Position numbers and translations under genes: made by a program. A stretch of 64,000 nt of DNA from Paraflavitalea soli (GTDB taxonomy: Bacteria > Bacteroidota > Bacteroidia > Chitinophagales > Chitinophagaceae). The stretch spans positions 2,980,546 to 3,044,545 of the forward strand of contig NZ_CP032157.1 of assembly GCF_003555545.1 (NCBI RefSeq), given 5' to 3'. Below, one piece after another: positions 16,800 through 24,689 of this stretch. Below the pieces are notes generated by a model, which saw only the letters and a list, made by a program, of their open reading frames with translations, was not told the origin of the DNA and made no database searches. The number at the start of each line of letters is the position of its first letter. Position 1 is the first letter of the stretch.

Positions 16800-19385
16800 A
16801 TGGCGAAGAATTTATTGATCGTAGAGTCCCCTGCAAAAGCGAAGACTATTGAGAAGATCCTGGGCAAAGATTTCGAGGTGAAAAGTTGCTATGGTCATAT
16901 CCGTGATTTGGAGAAAGACGAGATGGGTATTGATGTTAAGAACAATTACCAACCCCGTTATATAGTACCGGATGAGAAGGAAAGAGTAGTGAAAGAACTG
17001 AGAACGCTGGCTAAAAAATCTGACGAAGTATGGCTGGCAACGGATGAGGACCGTGAAGGAGAAGCCATCAGCTGGCACCTTTGCGAAGTACTCAACCTGG
17101 ATCCTTCTACTACAAAACGCATTGTTTTTCATGAAATTACAAAGCCTGCCATTGTCAAGGCAGTCAATACGCCCCGCACGGTAGACATGAACCTGGTGAA
17201 TGCCCAACAGGCCCGCCGGATACTGGACCGCATTGTGGGTTTTGAATTAAGTCCTGTGCTCTGGCGTAAGATGAGCATGAAGAATAACCTGAGCGCAGGC
17301 CGTGTACAAAGTGTGGCTGTTCGTCTCATTGCTGAGCGGGAAAGAGAGATCAATGCTTTTACACCTGTCAGCTCCTTTAAGATAGAAGGCCTTTTCACCG
17401 CCAAAGATACCACCGGCAAACAGGTGACATTTGGTGCTGAAGGCAAGAAATACAACCAGGCAGAAGATGCAGAAAAGTTCCTGCAAAGCTGTATTGGCGC
17501 CGACTATACGGTGACGGACATACAGGTAAAACCAGGCAAGAAGTCTCCTTCGGCTCCCTTTACCACTTCTACCCTGCAGCAGGAAGCCTCGCGTAAGTTT
17601 GGCTATTCCGTAAGCCGGACCATGTTGCTGGCGCAAAAGCTGTACGAAAGCGGTAATATATCCTATATGCGTACGGATAGTGTGAACCTGAGCGATACAG
17701 CCATGGATGGCATCCGCAACCAGGTGACGGGCCAATATGGCGACCGGTATTTCCAGCCCCGTAAATACAAGAACAAGAACGAATCGGCACAGGAAGCGCA
17801 CGAAGCTATCCGACCTACTTATATGGAGAACTCCACAGTAGATGATCCGGATACCAAAAGACTGTATGAACTGATCTGGAAACGGACCATGGCCAGTCAG
17901 ATGGCCGATGCTGAACTGGAAAAAACGATTGCCAAAATACAGGTATCTACCAATAAAGAAGAGCTTACGGCCAGCGGCGAAGTACTGAAGTTTGAAGGGT
18001 TCCTGAAAGTATACCGGGAAGACCGGGATGATGAGGATATTACGGAAGAGGAGCAGAACGAAGGCATGTTGCCCCCATTGAGTGTGAAACAACAGCTGCC
18101 GCTCCGGGAAATGAAAGCGATCGAACGTTTCAGCAGGCCATTGCCCCGCTATACGGAAGCATCGCTGGTAAAGAAGCTGGAAGAACTGGGCATCGGTCGC
18201 CCGTCTACCTACGCTCCTACCATTTCTACCATCCAGAAAAGAGGATATGTAGAGAAAAGAGATAAGGACGGGGTAAGGCGCGATTTCCGGGTATTTCGCC
18301 TGGCCGATAACGCCATTACCAAAGTAACAGAACAGGAAAATACAGGTGCAGAGAAGTCGAAACTATTCCCTACGGACCTCGGTCTGGTAGTGACAGACTT
18401 CCTGAAACAGTATTTCGATGATATTATGGATTATGGTTTCACGGCCCGCGTGGAAGAAGAATTTGATGAAGTGGCAGCAGGCAAGCTGAAGTGGAACCGG
18501 ATGATCGACGATTTTTATGTTCCTTTCAAAAAGGATGTAGACAATACGATCGAGAATGCAGAACGCATCAAAGGCGAAAGAGAGCTGGGTATAGAAGCAG
18601 CAAGCGGCAAGAAAATAGTGGCCCGTATGGGACGTTATGGTCCCATGGTGCAGATAGGTGATGTGAATGACGAGGAGAAACCACGTTTTGCCAGCCTCCA
18701 AAAAAACCAGAGCATTGAGACAATCACGCTGGAAGAAGCCATGCAGCTGTTCCAGTTGCCCCGTACACTGGGTGAATACGAAGGACAGGAAGTGGCGGTC
18801 AATATAGGCCGTTTTGGTCCTTATGTAAAACTGGGCGAGCAGTTTATTTCCATCCCCCGGGGTGAAGATCCGCTGGAAGTGAGTCTCGACCGCGCTATTG
18901 AACTGATCAAAGAAAAACAAACGGCTGATGCCCCTATCAGCACGTACGAGAATAAACCGGTTACCAAGGGTAAAGGCCGTTTTGGTCCCTTTATCAAGTG
19001 GAACGATATGTTTATCAATGTACCCCGCCGTTACAACTTCGACGCCCTGAGCGCTTCAGATATTAAAGAACTGATCGACGCCAAGGTAAGCAAGGAAGCC
19101 AACCGTTATATTCAGCACTGGCCGGAAGAAAAGATCGCTATCGAAAATGGCCGCTGGGGTCCTTTCCTCCGCTTTGGCAAGAAAATGCTGAAGTTGGGCA
19201 AGAAAGCCGATGACACCAAATACACCGCCGAAGAGATGGCCGGGGTAAGCCTGGAAGAGGTGAAGAAGATGATCGAGCTGCAGGTTCCCAATGCATTTGC
19301 TAAAAAAGGCAAAGCAGCGCCGGCCAAAAAAGCCGCGGCCAAGAAAGCACCGGCTAAAAAGAAGGCGGCACCGAAGAAGAAGTAA
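16800..19385 (+). CDS. topA: DNA topoisomerase I (type IA)
   Basis: An 861-residue enzyme that relaxes negative supercoils. It opens with the Toprim signature (NLLIVESPAKAKTIEKILG) and LATDEDREGEAISWHL, with the acidic metal-binding residues. The active-site Tyr289 lies in GNISYMRTDS. The C-terminal half carries several topoisomerase-I repeats (GRYGPMVQIG, GRFGPYVKLG, GRFGPFIKW, GRWGPFLRFGKK) in place of zinc fingers, and the protein ends in a Lys/Ala/Pro tail like histone H1, probably for DNA binding. The frame is open to 16581, but the family start and the promoter at 16731-16761 fix the ATG at 16800. Confidence 0.97.
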   Translation: MAKNLLIVESPAKAKTIEKILGKDFEVKSCYGHIRDLEKDEMGIDVKNNYQPRYIVPDEKERVVKELRTLAKKSDEVWLATDEDREGEAISWHLCEVLNLDPSTTKRIVFHEITKPAIVKAVNTPRTVDMNLVNAQQARRILDRIVGFELSPVLWRKMSMKNNLSAGRVQSVAVRLIAEREREINAFTPVSSFKIEGLFTAKDTTGKQVTFGAEGKKYNQAEDAEKFLQSCIGADYTVTDIQVKPGKKSPSAPFTTSTLQQEASRKFGYSVSRTMLLAQKLYESGNISYMRTDSVNLSDTAMDGIRNQVTGQYGDRYFQPRKYKNKNESAQEAHEAIRPTYMENSTVDDPDTKRLYELIWKRTMASQMADAELEKTIAKIQVSTNKEELTASGEVLKFEGFLKVYREDRDDEDITEEEQNEGMLPPLSVKQQLPLREMKAIERFSRPLPRYTEASLVKKLEELGIGRPSTYAPTISTIQKRGYVEKRDKDGVRRDFRVFRLADNAITKVTEQENTGAEKSKLFPTDLGLVVTDFLKQYFDDIMDYGFTARVEEEFDEVAAGKLKWNRMIDDFYVPFKKDVDNTIENAERIKGERELGIEAASGKKIVARMGRYGPMVQIGDVNDEEKPRFASLQKNQSIETITLEEAMQLFQLPRTLGEYEGQEVAVNIGRFGPYVKLGEQFISIPRGEDPLEVSLDRAIELIKEKQTADAPISTYENKPVTKGKGRFGPFIKWNDMFINVPRRYNFDALSASDIKELIDAKVSKEANRYIQHWPEEKIAIENGRWGPFLRFGKKMLKLGKKADDTKYTAEEMAGVSLEEVKKMIELQVPNAFAKKGKAAPAKKAAAKKAPAKKKAAPKKK

Positions 19386-19387
19386 TT

Positions 19388-19500
19388 TCGAATGTAGAAT
19401 GTAGGATTTAGGATCCTTTAAGCTCATCAACGTGCGTTGTATTCAAACAGTCCTGAATTGCAAATCGCGGCAGCAATCCTAAATACTAAATCCGAGATCC
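19388..19500. repeat. Degenerate inverted repeat after topA
   Basis: Just past the topA stop, gaatgtagaatgtaggattt and a related stretch near 19476-19500 (aatcctaaatactaaatcc) are roughly inverted copies. It resembles the 'agaatac' heptamer family seen at 20161 and 59449 but is less regular. Confidence 0.5.
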
Positions 19501-19503
19501 GGA

Positions 19504-20058
19504 ATGTTAGTTCTCAAATACCATCTTACCGAAGAAGAATACTTCGACTACAATTACTTCACAGCCTGGGCTTCGCCAGAGAAGAAAGGCTATCGGATCC
19601 GCTATTACCTGCGGGTATTCCTCCTGTATACAGGTGTGGCCGTATTGTTTATCATCAGCCGGCACAGCAAGCAGCTGCTGTGGGACTTTATCATTTTTGG
19701 CATCATTGCCATTACCTATTTCCTGCTGGTGCCCTGGCTTATCCGGAGGTCCATTGGCCGCCGGGTGAAAGATATCCTGCGCCAACCCGAAAATCAGCAT
19801 GTACTGGGCGAGGCGGAGGTGATATTGATGGATACGGGCATCATTGACAAAGATGAGGCGGCAGAATCCAAATACAGCTGGGATGCCATTGTACGCAAAG
19901 CAGAAACGCCGTCCTGTTATTTTTTATATACCAACTCCTACCATGCCATCGTTATACCTAAGCGGGCTATCCGCAATCCGGCCGACAAACAGGAATTGGA
20001 GCGAATGCTAAGCCAGCACCTTTCACTCACTTCGGAATTCAGCAAAGAAGAAGATTAA
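19504..20058 (+). CDS. YcxB-like membrane protein
   Basis: A 184-residue protein with the YcxB layout: an N-terminal strand region (LKYHLTEEEYFDYNYFTAW), two transmembrane helices (about 36-53 and 61-80) and a C-terminal PH-like domain (VILMDTGIIDKD, SWDAIVRKAETPSCYFLYT, AIVIPKRAI). The conserved C-terminal pattern, ending in a strand with IPKRAI, supports this assignment. Function is unknown. It follows topA by 118 bases of repeat-bearing DNA. Confidence 0.82.
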   Translation: MLVLKYHLTEEEYFDYNYFTAWASPEKKGYRIRYYLRVFLLYTGVAVLFIISRHSKQLLWDFIIFGIIAITYFLLVPWLIRRSIGRRVKDILRQPENQHVLGEAEVILMDTGIIDKDEAAESKYSWDAIVRKAETPSCYFLYTNSYHAIVIPKRAIRNPADKQELERMLSQHLSLTSEFSKEED

Positions 20059-20086
20059 TTTTGGGAGGAAAGCAAGCTGCGAGCGG

Positions 20087-20120
20087 TGAAAATAGCTGCG
20101 AGCAAAAAGGCAGCTCAATC
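20087..20120. repeat. Short 'agctgcg' heptamer stretch
   Basis: Two copies of agctgcgagc with a gap of 10 bases, 30 bases after the YcxB-like stop. Same family as 21243-21277. Confidence 0.55.
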
Positions 20121-20160
20121 CCTTACTGGGTGCGACGCCAACACTGCTAATCAAAGGTTT

Positions 20161-20195
20161 CTGTATCCTGTATTCTGTATTCTAAATTCTGTTCT
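20161..20195. repeat. Heptamer tandem array, 'agaatac' family
   Basis: Five 7-base units in phase: ctgtatc, ctgtatt, ctgtatt, ctaaatt and ctgttct. On the minus strand they match the array near 59449 that is split by the IS3 element. The array lies in the gap between the YcxB-like gene and the transglutaminase-like gene. Confidence 0.85.
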
Positions 20196-20294
20196 TGTGG
20201 ATTTGTGGAAAACATTTTCATGTATATTATACCAGTTTGCCCGAAATTGACTGCCATATCTGCGTGTAGGATATTGAAGCAGTAATAGCATACC

Positions 20295-21224
20295 ATGGAA
20301 GAAAATAAGGAAATATCGGCGCTTTTTCATTTGTTAGACGATCCTGACGCAGAGGTGTACAACGTGGTATCTACCCGCATCATTGATTATGGTAAAGGGA
20401 TCATCCCCAACCTGGAAAACCTGTGGGAGAATACGATCAGCGAGGAAGTACAGGAAAGGATCGAAGTGTTGATCCACCGCCTTCATCTCCGCGATCTTTC
20501 AGAAGAGGTAGTGCAATGGGATAAGAATGCACACCAGGACCTTCTTACAGGCGCGCTGCTGGTTGCCCGCTTTCAATATCCTGAACTGGCTACAGCCACT
20601 GTATACCAGGAGATTGAAAAGCTGCGCCGCAATATCTGGCTCGAGCTGAATAACTACCTCACGCCGTTGGAACAGGTGAATGTACTCACCAGCATCCTGT
20701 ACAATTATTACAGCCTGCGGGGTGCAGAAGTTGGCTACCAGCATCCCGAAGAATTTCTCATCAACAAGCAACTGGAAACCAAAAGAGGCAATGCCATTGC
20801 CAACGGTATCCTGTACCTCATCCTGAGTGAATTGCTGGATGTACCTATCCGGGCTATCAATATCCCCCGCCAGTTTGTGCTGGCTTATTTCAAATCGGAT
20901 TATGATTTCACCCGCCAGTCAACGGACTCCCTGTACAAGGCGGAATTCTTTATAGACCCTATGAGTGGGCAGGTATTTACCCATAAAGATGTAGAGAACT
21001 ATTTCAAGCGCATTAGTGTACCACCGGTACCTTCCTACTTTAAACCGCTCTCCAACAAACGGATCATTCAAACCCTGCTGGAAGAATTCAGCAAATGCTT
21101 TGACACGGACAAAACCCGCTACAAGCAACAGGAGTTGATGGGCCTGGCCGAAATGATCGTGGAGCAGCCGGAAGATGATCCCAATATAGATGTTGATCCG
21201 CCTCCACCGACAGATCCTGAATAA
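20295..21224 (+). CDS. SirB1/transglutaminase-like protein
   Basis: A 309-residue cytosolic protein. Residues 1-75 form a helical N-terminal part with HEAT-like character (ALFHLLDDPDAEVYNVV, then EEVQERIEVLIHRL). The middle matches the SirB1 transglutaminase-like domain: LEQVNVLTSILYN, then ETKRGNAIANGILYLILSELLDVPIRAINIPRQFVLAYF. The usual catalytic Cys of this site is not evident in that stretch, so enzymatic activity is doubtful. The C-terminus is acidic and proline-rich. In gamma-proteobacteria SirB1 relatives lie near prfA/hemK; no such context is seen here. Confidence 0.85.
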   Translation: MEENKEISALFHLLDDPDAEVYNVVSTRIIDYGKGIIPNLENLWENTISEEVQERIEVLIHRLHLRDLSEEVVQWDKNAHQDLLTGALLVARFQYPELATATVYQEIEKLRRNIWLELNNYLTPLEQVNVLTSILYNYYSLRGAEVGYQHPEEFLINKQLETKRGNAIANGILYLILSELLDVPIRAINIPRQFVLAYFKSDYDFTRQSTDSLYKAEFFIDPMSGQVFTHKDVENYFKRISVPPVPSYFKPLSNKRIIQTLLEEFSKCFDTDKTRYKQQELMGLAEMIVEQPEDDPNIDVDPPPPTDPE

Positions 21225-21242
21225 GCTGTAAGCAACGAATAT

Positions 21243-21277
21243 AGCTGCGAGCTACGAGCTGTGAGCTACGAGCATCG
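21243..21277. repeat. Heptamer tandem array, 'agctacg' family
   Basis: Five in-phase 7-base units: agctgcg, agctacg, agctgtg, agctacg and agcatcg. It begins 18 bases past the stop codon at 21224 in the 369-base gap before dps. Confidence 0.88.
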
Positions 21278-21425
21278 AACAGCCAAAACAGCTGTAAGTC
21301 AAATCCTTTACACCTGATTCCATTTATTGTTTAACGGTCAGCACCTATAGCCCCGTTTCCTATCCAACAAACCCTTGGCTACAAAACTCATATTCCTACT
21401 GCACAAGTAGCCTGGCGCGAGGCTT

Positions 21426-21469
21426 TAGCTCGCGGCTCGTAGCTCATAACTTGTCCCGCCGTAGCGGGA
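21426..21469. repeat. Inverted heptamer array plus TCCCGC hairpin
   Basis: Four units in the reverse orientation of the 'agctacg' family (tagctcg, cggctcg, tagctca, taacttg) run into a perfect hairpin, tcccgc-cgta-gcggga, at 21454-21469. The same hairpin with the flank acaagtta occurs at 56564-56578. Otherwise the gap 21225-21593 shows no gene. Confidence 0.8.
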
Positions 21470-21593
21470 GCTCGCAGCTGTTTTCCTCAGGCATCGGATT
21501 TGCAATGGTGCTGATCATTAACCCCCCATTGTTAGCCTTTATATATTTATATAGTTATAAATACAGTTCCATTTATAAACCAAATCAACAAGT

Positions 21594-22064
21594 ATGAAAG
21601 CCAATATTGGTCTTACTGAAAAAAACGCCCAGCAGATCGCCCTCACCTTAAACAAAATACTGGCGGATGAGCACATCCTCTATGCCAAAACACACAACTA
21701 CCATTGGAATTATGTGGGTGATAATTTCATGGAAATGCACAAGTTCTTTGAAGGTCAATATGAGGCGCTTGCCGAAATGATCGATGAGGTAGCAGAACGC
21801 ATCCGCACCATTGGCCATTTTGCCGAAGGCCGCCTGAAAGAATACCTGAAACTTACCGAACTGGAAGAGCCTGCTCCTACGCCTGATCAGCAAAAGCAGG
21901 TACGTAACCTGCTGGATGACCATGAAACGGTTATTCGCTATCTGCGCAAGCAGGTAGATGAAATGCAGGACAAGCTGAAAGATGCCGGTACCGCCGACTT
22001 CCTCACTGGCCTGATGGAGAAACATGAGAAGATGGCCTGGATGCTGCGCTCTTACCTGAAGTAA
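21594..22064 (+). CDS. dps: Dps family ferritin-like protein
   Basis: A 156-residue DNA-protection protein of the usual length. The ferroxidase-site residues are present: His37 in NYHWN, His49, and Asp64/Glu68 in the EMIDEVAERIR motif. Dps dodecamers oxidise and store iron with peroxide and protect DNA during starvation or oxidative stress. No long basic N-terminal tail is visible, so DNA binding may be weak or absent. The gene stands alone; the AT-rich stretch 21540-21560 is probably its promoter, but I cannot define the boxes. Confidence 0.94.
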   Translation: MKANIGLTEKNAQQIALTLNKILADEHILYAKTHNYHWNYVGDNFMEMHKFFEGQYEALAEMIDEVAERIRTIGHFAEGRLKEYLKLTELEEPAPTPDQQKQVRNLLDDHETVIRYLRKQVDEMQDKLKDAGTADFLTGLMEKHEKMAWMLRSYLK

Positions 22065-22178
22065 TAAACATACCTGAACTAAGGTGAGTCGCCCTGCAGT
22101 GCTGCAAATGCCGGACGGCCCACCTTTGATCCACAATAGCCTTGCAATCTACAACAAACCATTTCCAATCATCAGACC

Positions 22179-22664
22179 ATGAAGAGAATTAATACACTTG
22201 CCCTCCTGCTGGTATTGGGGCTTTGTTATGCGCCCGCGCAGGCACAACTCAAAGGATTTGGGATCGGTCCATACCTGGAGTCTGGCGTACCGGTAGGCAG
22301 TTTTTCCGACGCATACAATACGGGCTGGGGAGCCGGCATAGGCGCCATCATCAATTTGCCGGCGAAACTGGCTGTAACAGGTTCTGTGGGTTACATGCAG
22401 TTCAGTGGTGAATCGAATATCCCTGACCTGAAAGCGATCCCGGTGCGTTTTGGATTGATATTCCGGTCGCTTCCCATCATTTATTTGAAAGCGGAAGCCG
22501 GAGCAGCCAATTATACAGGCGATGGCGCAGACGGATCGGCCTTTATCCTGGCGCCGGGGGTTGGGGTAAGGTTGTTGAAATTCGATTTTCAGGCAAAGTA
22601 TGAAGCCTGGATGAAAAGCGGCACCAATGGGTTCTTTGGTCTAAAAGCCGGTTATTATTTCTGA
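22179..22664 (+). CDS. Small outer-membrane beta-barrel protein
   Basis: A 161-residue protein with a signal peptide (NTLALLLVLGLCYAPAQAQ) and a pattern of short amphipathic strands ending in aromatic residues (FGIGPYLESGVPVG, AVTGSVGYMQF, YLKAEAGAANYTG, FDFQAKYEAWM, FGLKAGYYF). The final FGLKAGYYF is a typical barrel-closing strand. It is a small porin-like (OmpW/PorT-like size) protein; the role is unknown. TAGCCTTG lies about 40 bases upstream and may be a -7 box. It converges with the LytTR gene. Confidence 0.8.
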   Translation: MKRINTLALLLVLGLCYAPAQAQLKGFGIGPYLESGVPVGSFSDAYNTGWGAGIGAIINLPAKLAVTGSVGYMQFSGESNIPDLKAIPVRFGLIFRSLPIIYLKAEAGAANYTGDGADGSAFILAPGVGVRLLKFDFQAKYEAWMKSGTNGFFGLKAGYYF

Positions 22665-22689
22665 TAAATTGCAGATAGATCACAAATGA

Positions 22690-23430
22690 TTATGCCTGTT
22701 CATTAAAGCCCAGGGCTTTCATAACCCCTGCCTTATACTGGCGGCCGATGGGTAATTCCTGGTCGCCTATTTCAATGAAGGCCGCATTAAAGGACTTTAT
22801 CTTATTCATGGCAACGATATAGGAACGATGGATGCGCAGGAAATTCTCATCCGGCAACTTCTCTTCGAGGTAGCTGATGCGCTGCCAGGTAATGATCTCT
22901 TTCTCTACGGTTTTCACTTTCACATAATCCTTCAGACTTTCTATATATAGTATATCCTTCAGGAACACTTTCACCATCTTCTTATCTGCCTTCAGGTAAA
23001 TAAACGCATCGGGCGCAATACCGCTTACCGGTGGCGTGACGACAGTTGGCAACGCAACGGCCGTTTCCCGGGCAGCATGGTATTTATTAATGGCCCCCAG
23101 GAACCGTTCAAAAGGAATCGGCTTTACCAGGTAGTCGAGTACGTTGAGCTCAAACCCCTCTACGGCATAATCACGAAAGGCAGTTGTAAGGATTACTTTT
23201 GGTCTTCTTTGCAAGGTCCGGATGAAGTCGATGCCCGATAAACGGGGCATCTGAATGTCGAGGAACAAAAGGTCTACCTTATGCTGCTGTAAAAAATCCA
23301 GGGCCTCGATAGCATGGCTGCACTTACCCACCAGGGTTAAGGAATCCAGCTGGCTGATGTATTTTTCCAGCACTTCAGCAGCCAGGGGCTCATCGTCCAC
23401 TACCAGGCACCTGATCTTATTGTTTTCCAT
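22690..23430 (-). CDS. LytTR-family response regulator
   Basis: A 246-residue regulator: receiver domain with Asp12/Asp13, phosphorylation site Asp58 (LFLDIQMP), Thr82/83 and Lys103 (LVKPIP), then a LytTR DNA-binding domain (about 140-240: IYLKADKKMVKVFLKDILYIESLKDYVKV, RIHRSYIVAMNKI). It acts with the sensor kinase encoded directly upstream; the gap is 5 bases, so they are co-transcribed. Targets are unknown; the divergently placed barrel gene is a candidate. Confidence 0.95.
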   Translation of the reverse strand: MENNKIRCLVVDDEPLAAEVLEKYISQLDSLTLVGKCSHAIEALDFLQQHKVDLLFLDIQMPRLSGIDFIRTLQRRPKVILTTAFRDYAVEGFELNVLDYLVKPIPFERFLGAINKYHAARETAVALPTVVTPPVSGIAPDAFIYLKADKKMVKVFLKDILYIESLKDYVKVKTVEKEIITWQRISYLEEKLPDENFLRIHRSYIVAMNKIKSFNAAFIEIGDQELPIGRQYKAGVMKALGFNEQA

Positions 23431-23435
23431 ATCAC

Positions 23436-24485
23436 TCAGGGCATTTTTATTTTCAGGTCTACACTAAAACGGCCGGGCTCTTTATCGATGACCAGTTCAT
23501 GGGCCTGCGGATACATTAAGTTCAATCTCCGGGTTACATTTTGTAAGCCGATGCCATTTTTATCCGCACTCTCCCCGGCAGCAGGCAAAGTATCGTTATA
23601 ACTATTCTCCACTTTTATACTCAGCCAGCCGGCCCATGCTTTGATGTCGATGGTAACCCATACATTGTCCGTCTCGTTGCTTACCCCATGCTTAAAAGCA
23701 TTTTCTACAAAAGGGATCAGCAACAAGGGGGCGATGCTTACCTGCTCTATGTCGCCCGATACATTCATGGAAACCTCCAACCGATCGTTATAGCGCAGCT
23801 TTTCCAGCTCAATATAATTCTTTACATGCTGCACTTCCTTTTTCAGGGAGATAAGGTTTGCCTGGGAATCGTACAACATATAACTCATGAGTTCAGAGAG
23901 CTTCAACACCACGGTGGGCGCCGCAGGCGATGCCTGCAGGGTAAGTGCATACAGGTTATTGAGTGTATTGAACAGGAAATGAGGATGCACCTGTGCTTTC
24001 AGGAAATTAAGTTCGGCGCTTAGCTTTTCCTTTTCTACCTGTTGCTGCCGGCGTTCCTGCCGGAACCATTGTTGCAGTATTTTAATGATGAGGGTGAAAA
24101 ACAATACGGGGCTCAGGAACCACACCATACTCTTAAACAGCATGTACCACACAAAAATGGGTTCACGATAAGTAGTAGTTGGGAAGAATAAGGGTTCAAA
24201 CCATTTCTCGGTGATGATGCGACAGATAACAGAACTGACAAACAACAATACGATGGCAGCAATGGTATAAGCAGCATATTGCCGCTTTACGAAGAAACGG
24301 GGATACAATAGGTACATATTAACATAAGCCACCAGCATGGCGCCGGGAAGCCGCTGTACTTCATACAGGAAATACTCCATCATGTCATCATCGCCCGTAT
24401 GTACGCCGGTGTACACGGCCATATACCCTACCCAGAAAAGAATATGGGTAAGTACCCGGTTGTTGGCTATATAAAAGCTTTTCAC
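23436..24485 (-). CDS. LytS-type sensor histidine kinase
   Basis: A 349-residue kinase of the His_kinase/LytS group. Four membrane helices (about residues 11-27, 46-62, 72-92, 115-137) are followed by a short coiled linker, QVHPHFLFNTLNNL with the phospho-accepting His (169, possibly 167), and a GHKL ATPase domain with PLLLIPFVENAFKHG and GIGLQNVTRRL. It has no extracellular sensing domain, so it probably senses the membrane or a small ligand through its helices. It starts with GTG at 24485 and overlaps no other gene; the regulator follows at once. Confidence 0.94.
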   Translation of the reverse strand: MKSFYIANNRVLTHILFWVGYMAVYTGVHTGDDDMMEYFLYEVQRLPGAMLVAYVNMYLLYPRFFVKRQYAAYTIAAIVLLFVSSVICRIITEKWFEPLFFPTTTYREPIFVWYMLFKSMVWFLSPVLFFTLIIKILQQWFRQERRQQQVEKEKLSAELNFLKAQVHPHFLFNTLNNLYALTLQASPAAPTVVLKLSELMSYMLYDSQANLISLKKEVQHVKNYIELEKLRYNDRLEVSMNVSGDIEQVSIAPLLLIPFVENAFKHGVSNETDNVWVTIDIKAWAGWLSIKVENSYNDTLPAAGESADKNGIGLQNVTRRLNLMYPQAHELVIDKEPGRFSVDLKIKMP

Positions 24486-24540
24486 CCGCTCAAATTAGGG
24501 ATTAGCACAGTATACTGCTTCATTTTTTAGATGAATGACG

Positions 24541-24595
24541 GTTGTACAACAGGTTTCGACAGTTTTGGCCCCGTTTACCGCCTGCCGTGCCAAAA
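24541..24595. promoter_or_regulatory. Divergent control region with inverted repeats
   Basis: Between the kinase gene (minus) and the barrel gene (plus) lie a 10-base palindrome gttgtacaac (24541-24550) and a 7-base inverted repeat ttttggc/gccaaaa (24563-24569, 24589-24595). They are candidate operator sites; which protein binds them is not known. Confidence 0.35.
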
Positions 24596-24689
24596 TCAGT
24601 CTTATCGGGCTGCGGGTGAGTAGTTGGCCGATAAATACAAAAACGGCTTCTATTATCCGGTTCATTTGCAGGAAGCAAAACAGTAACCC

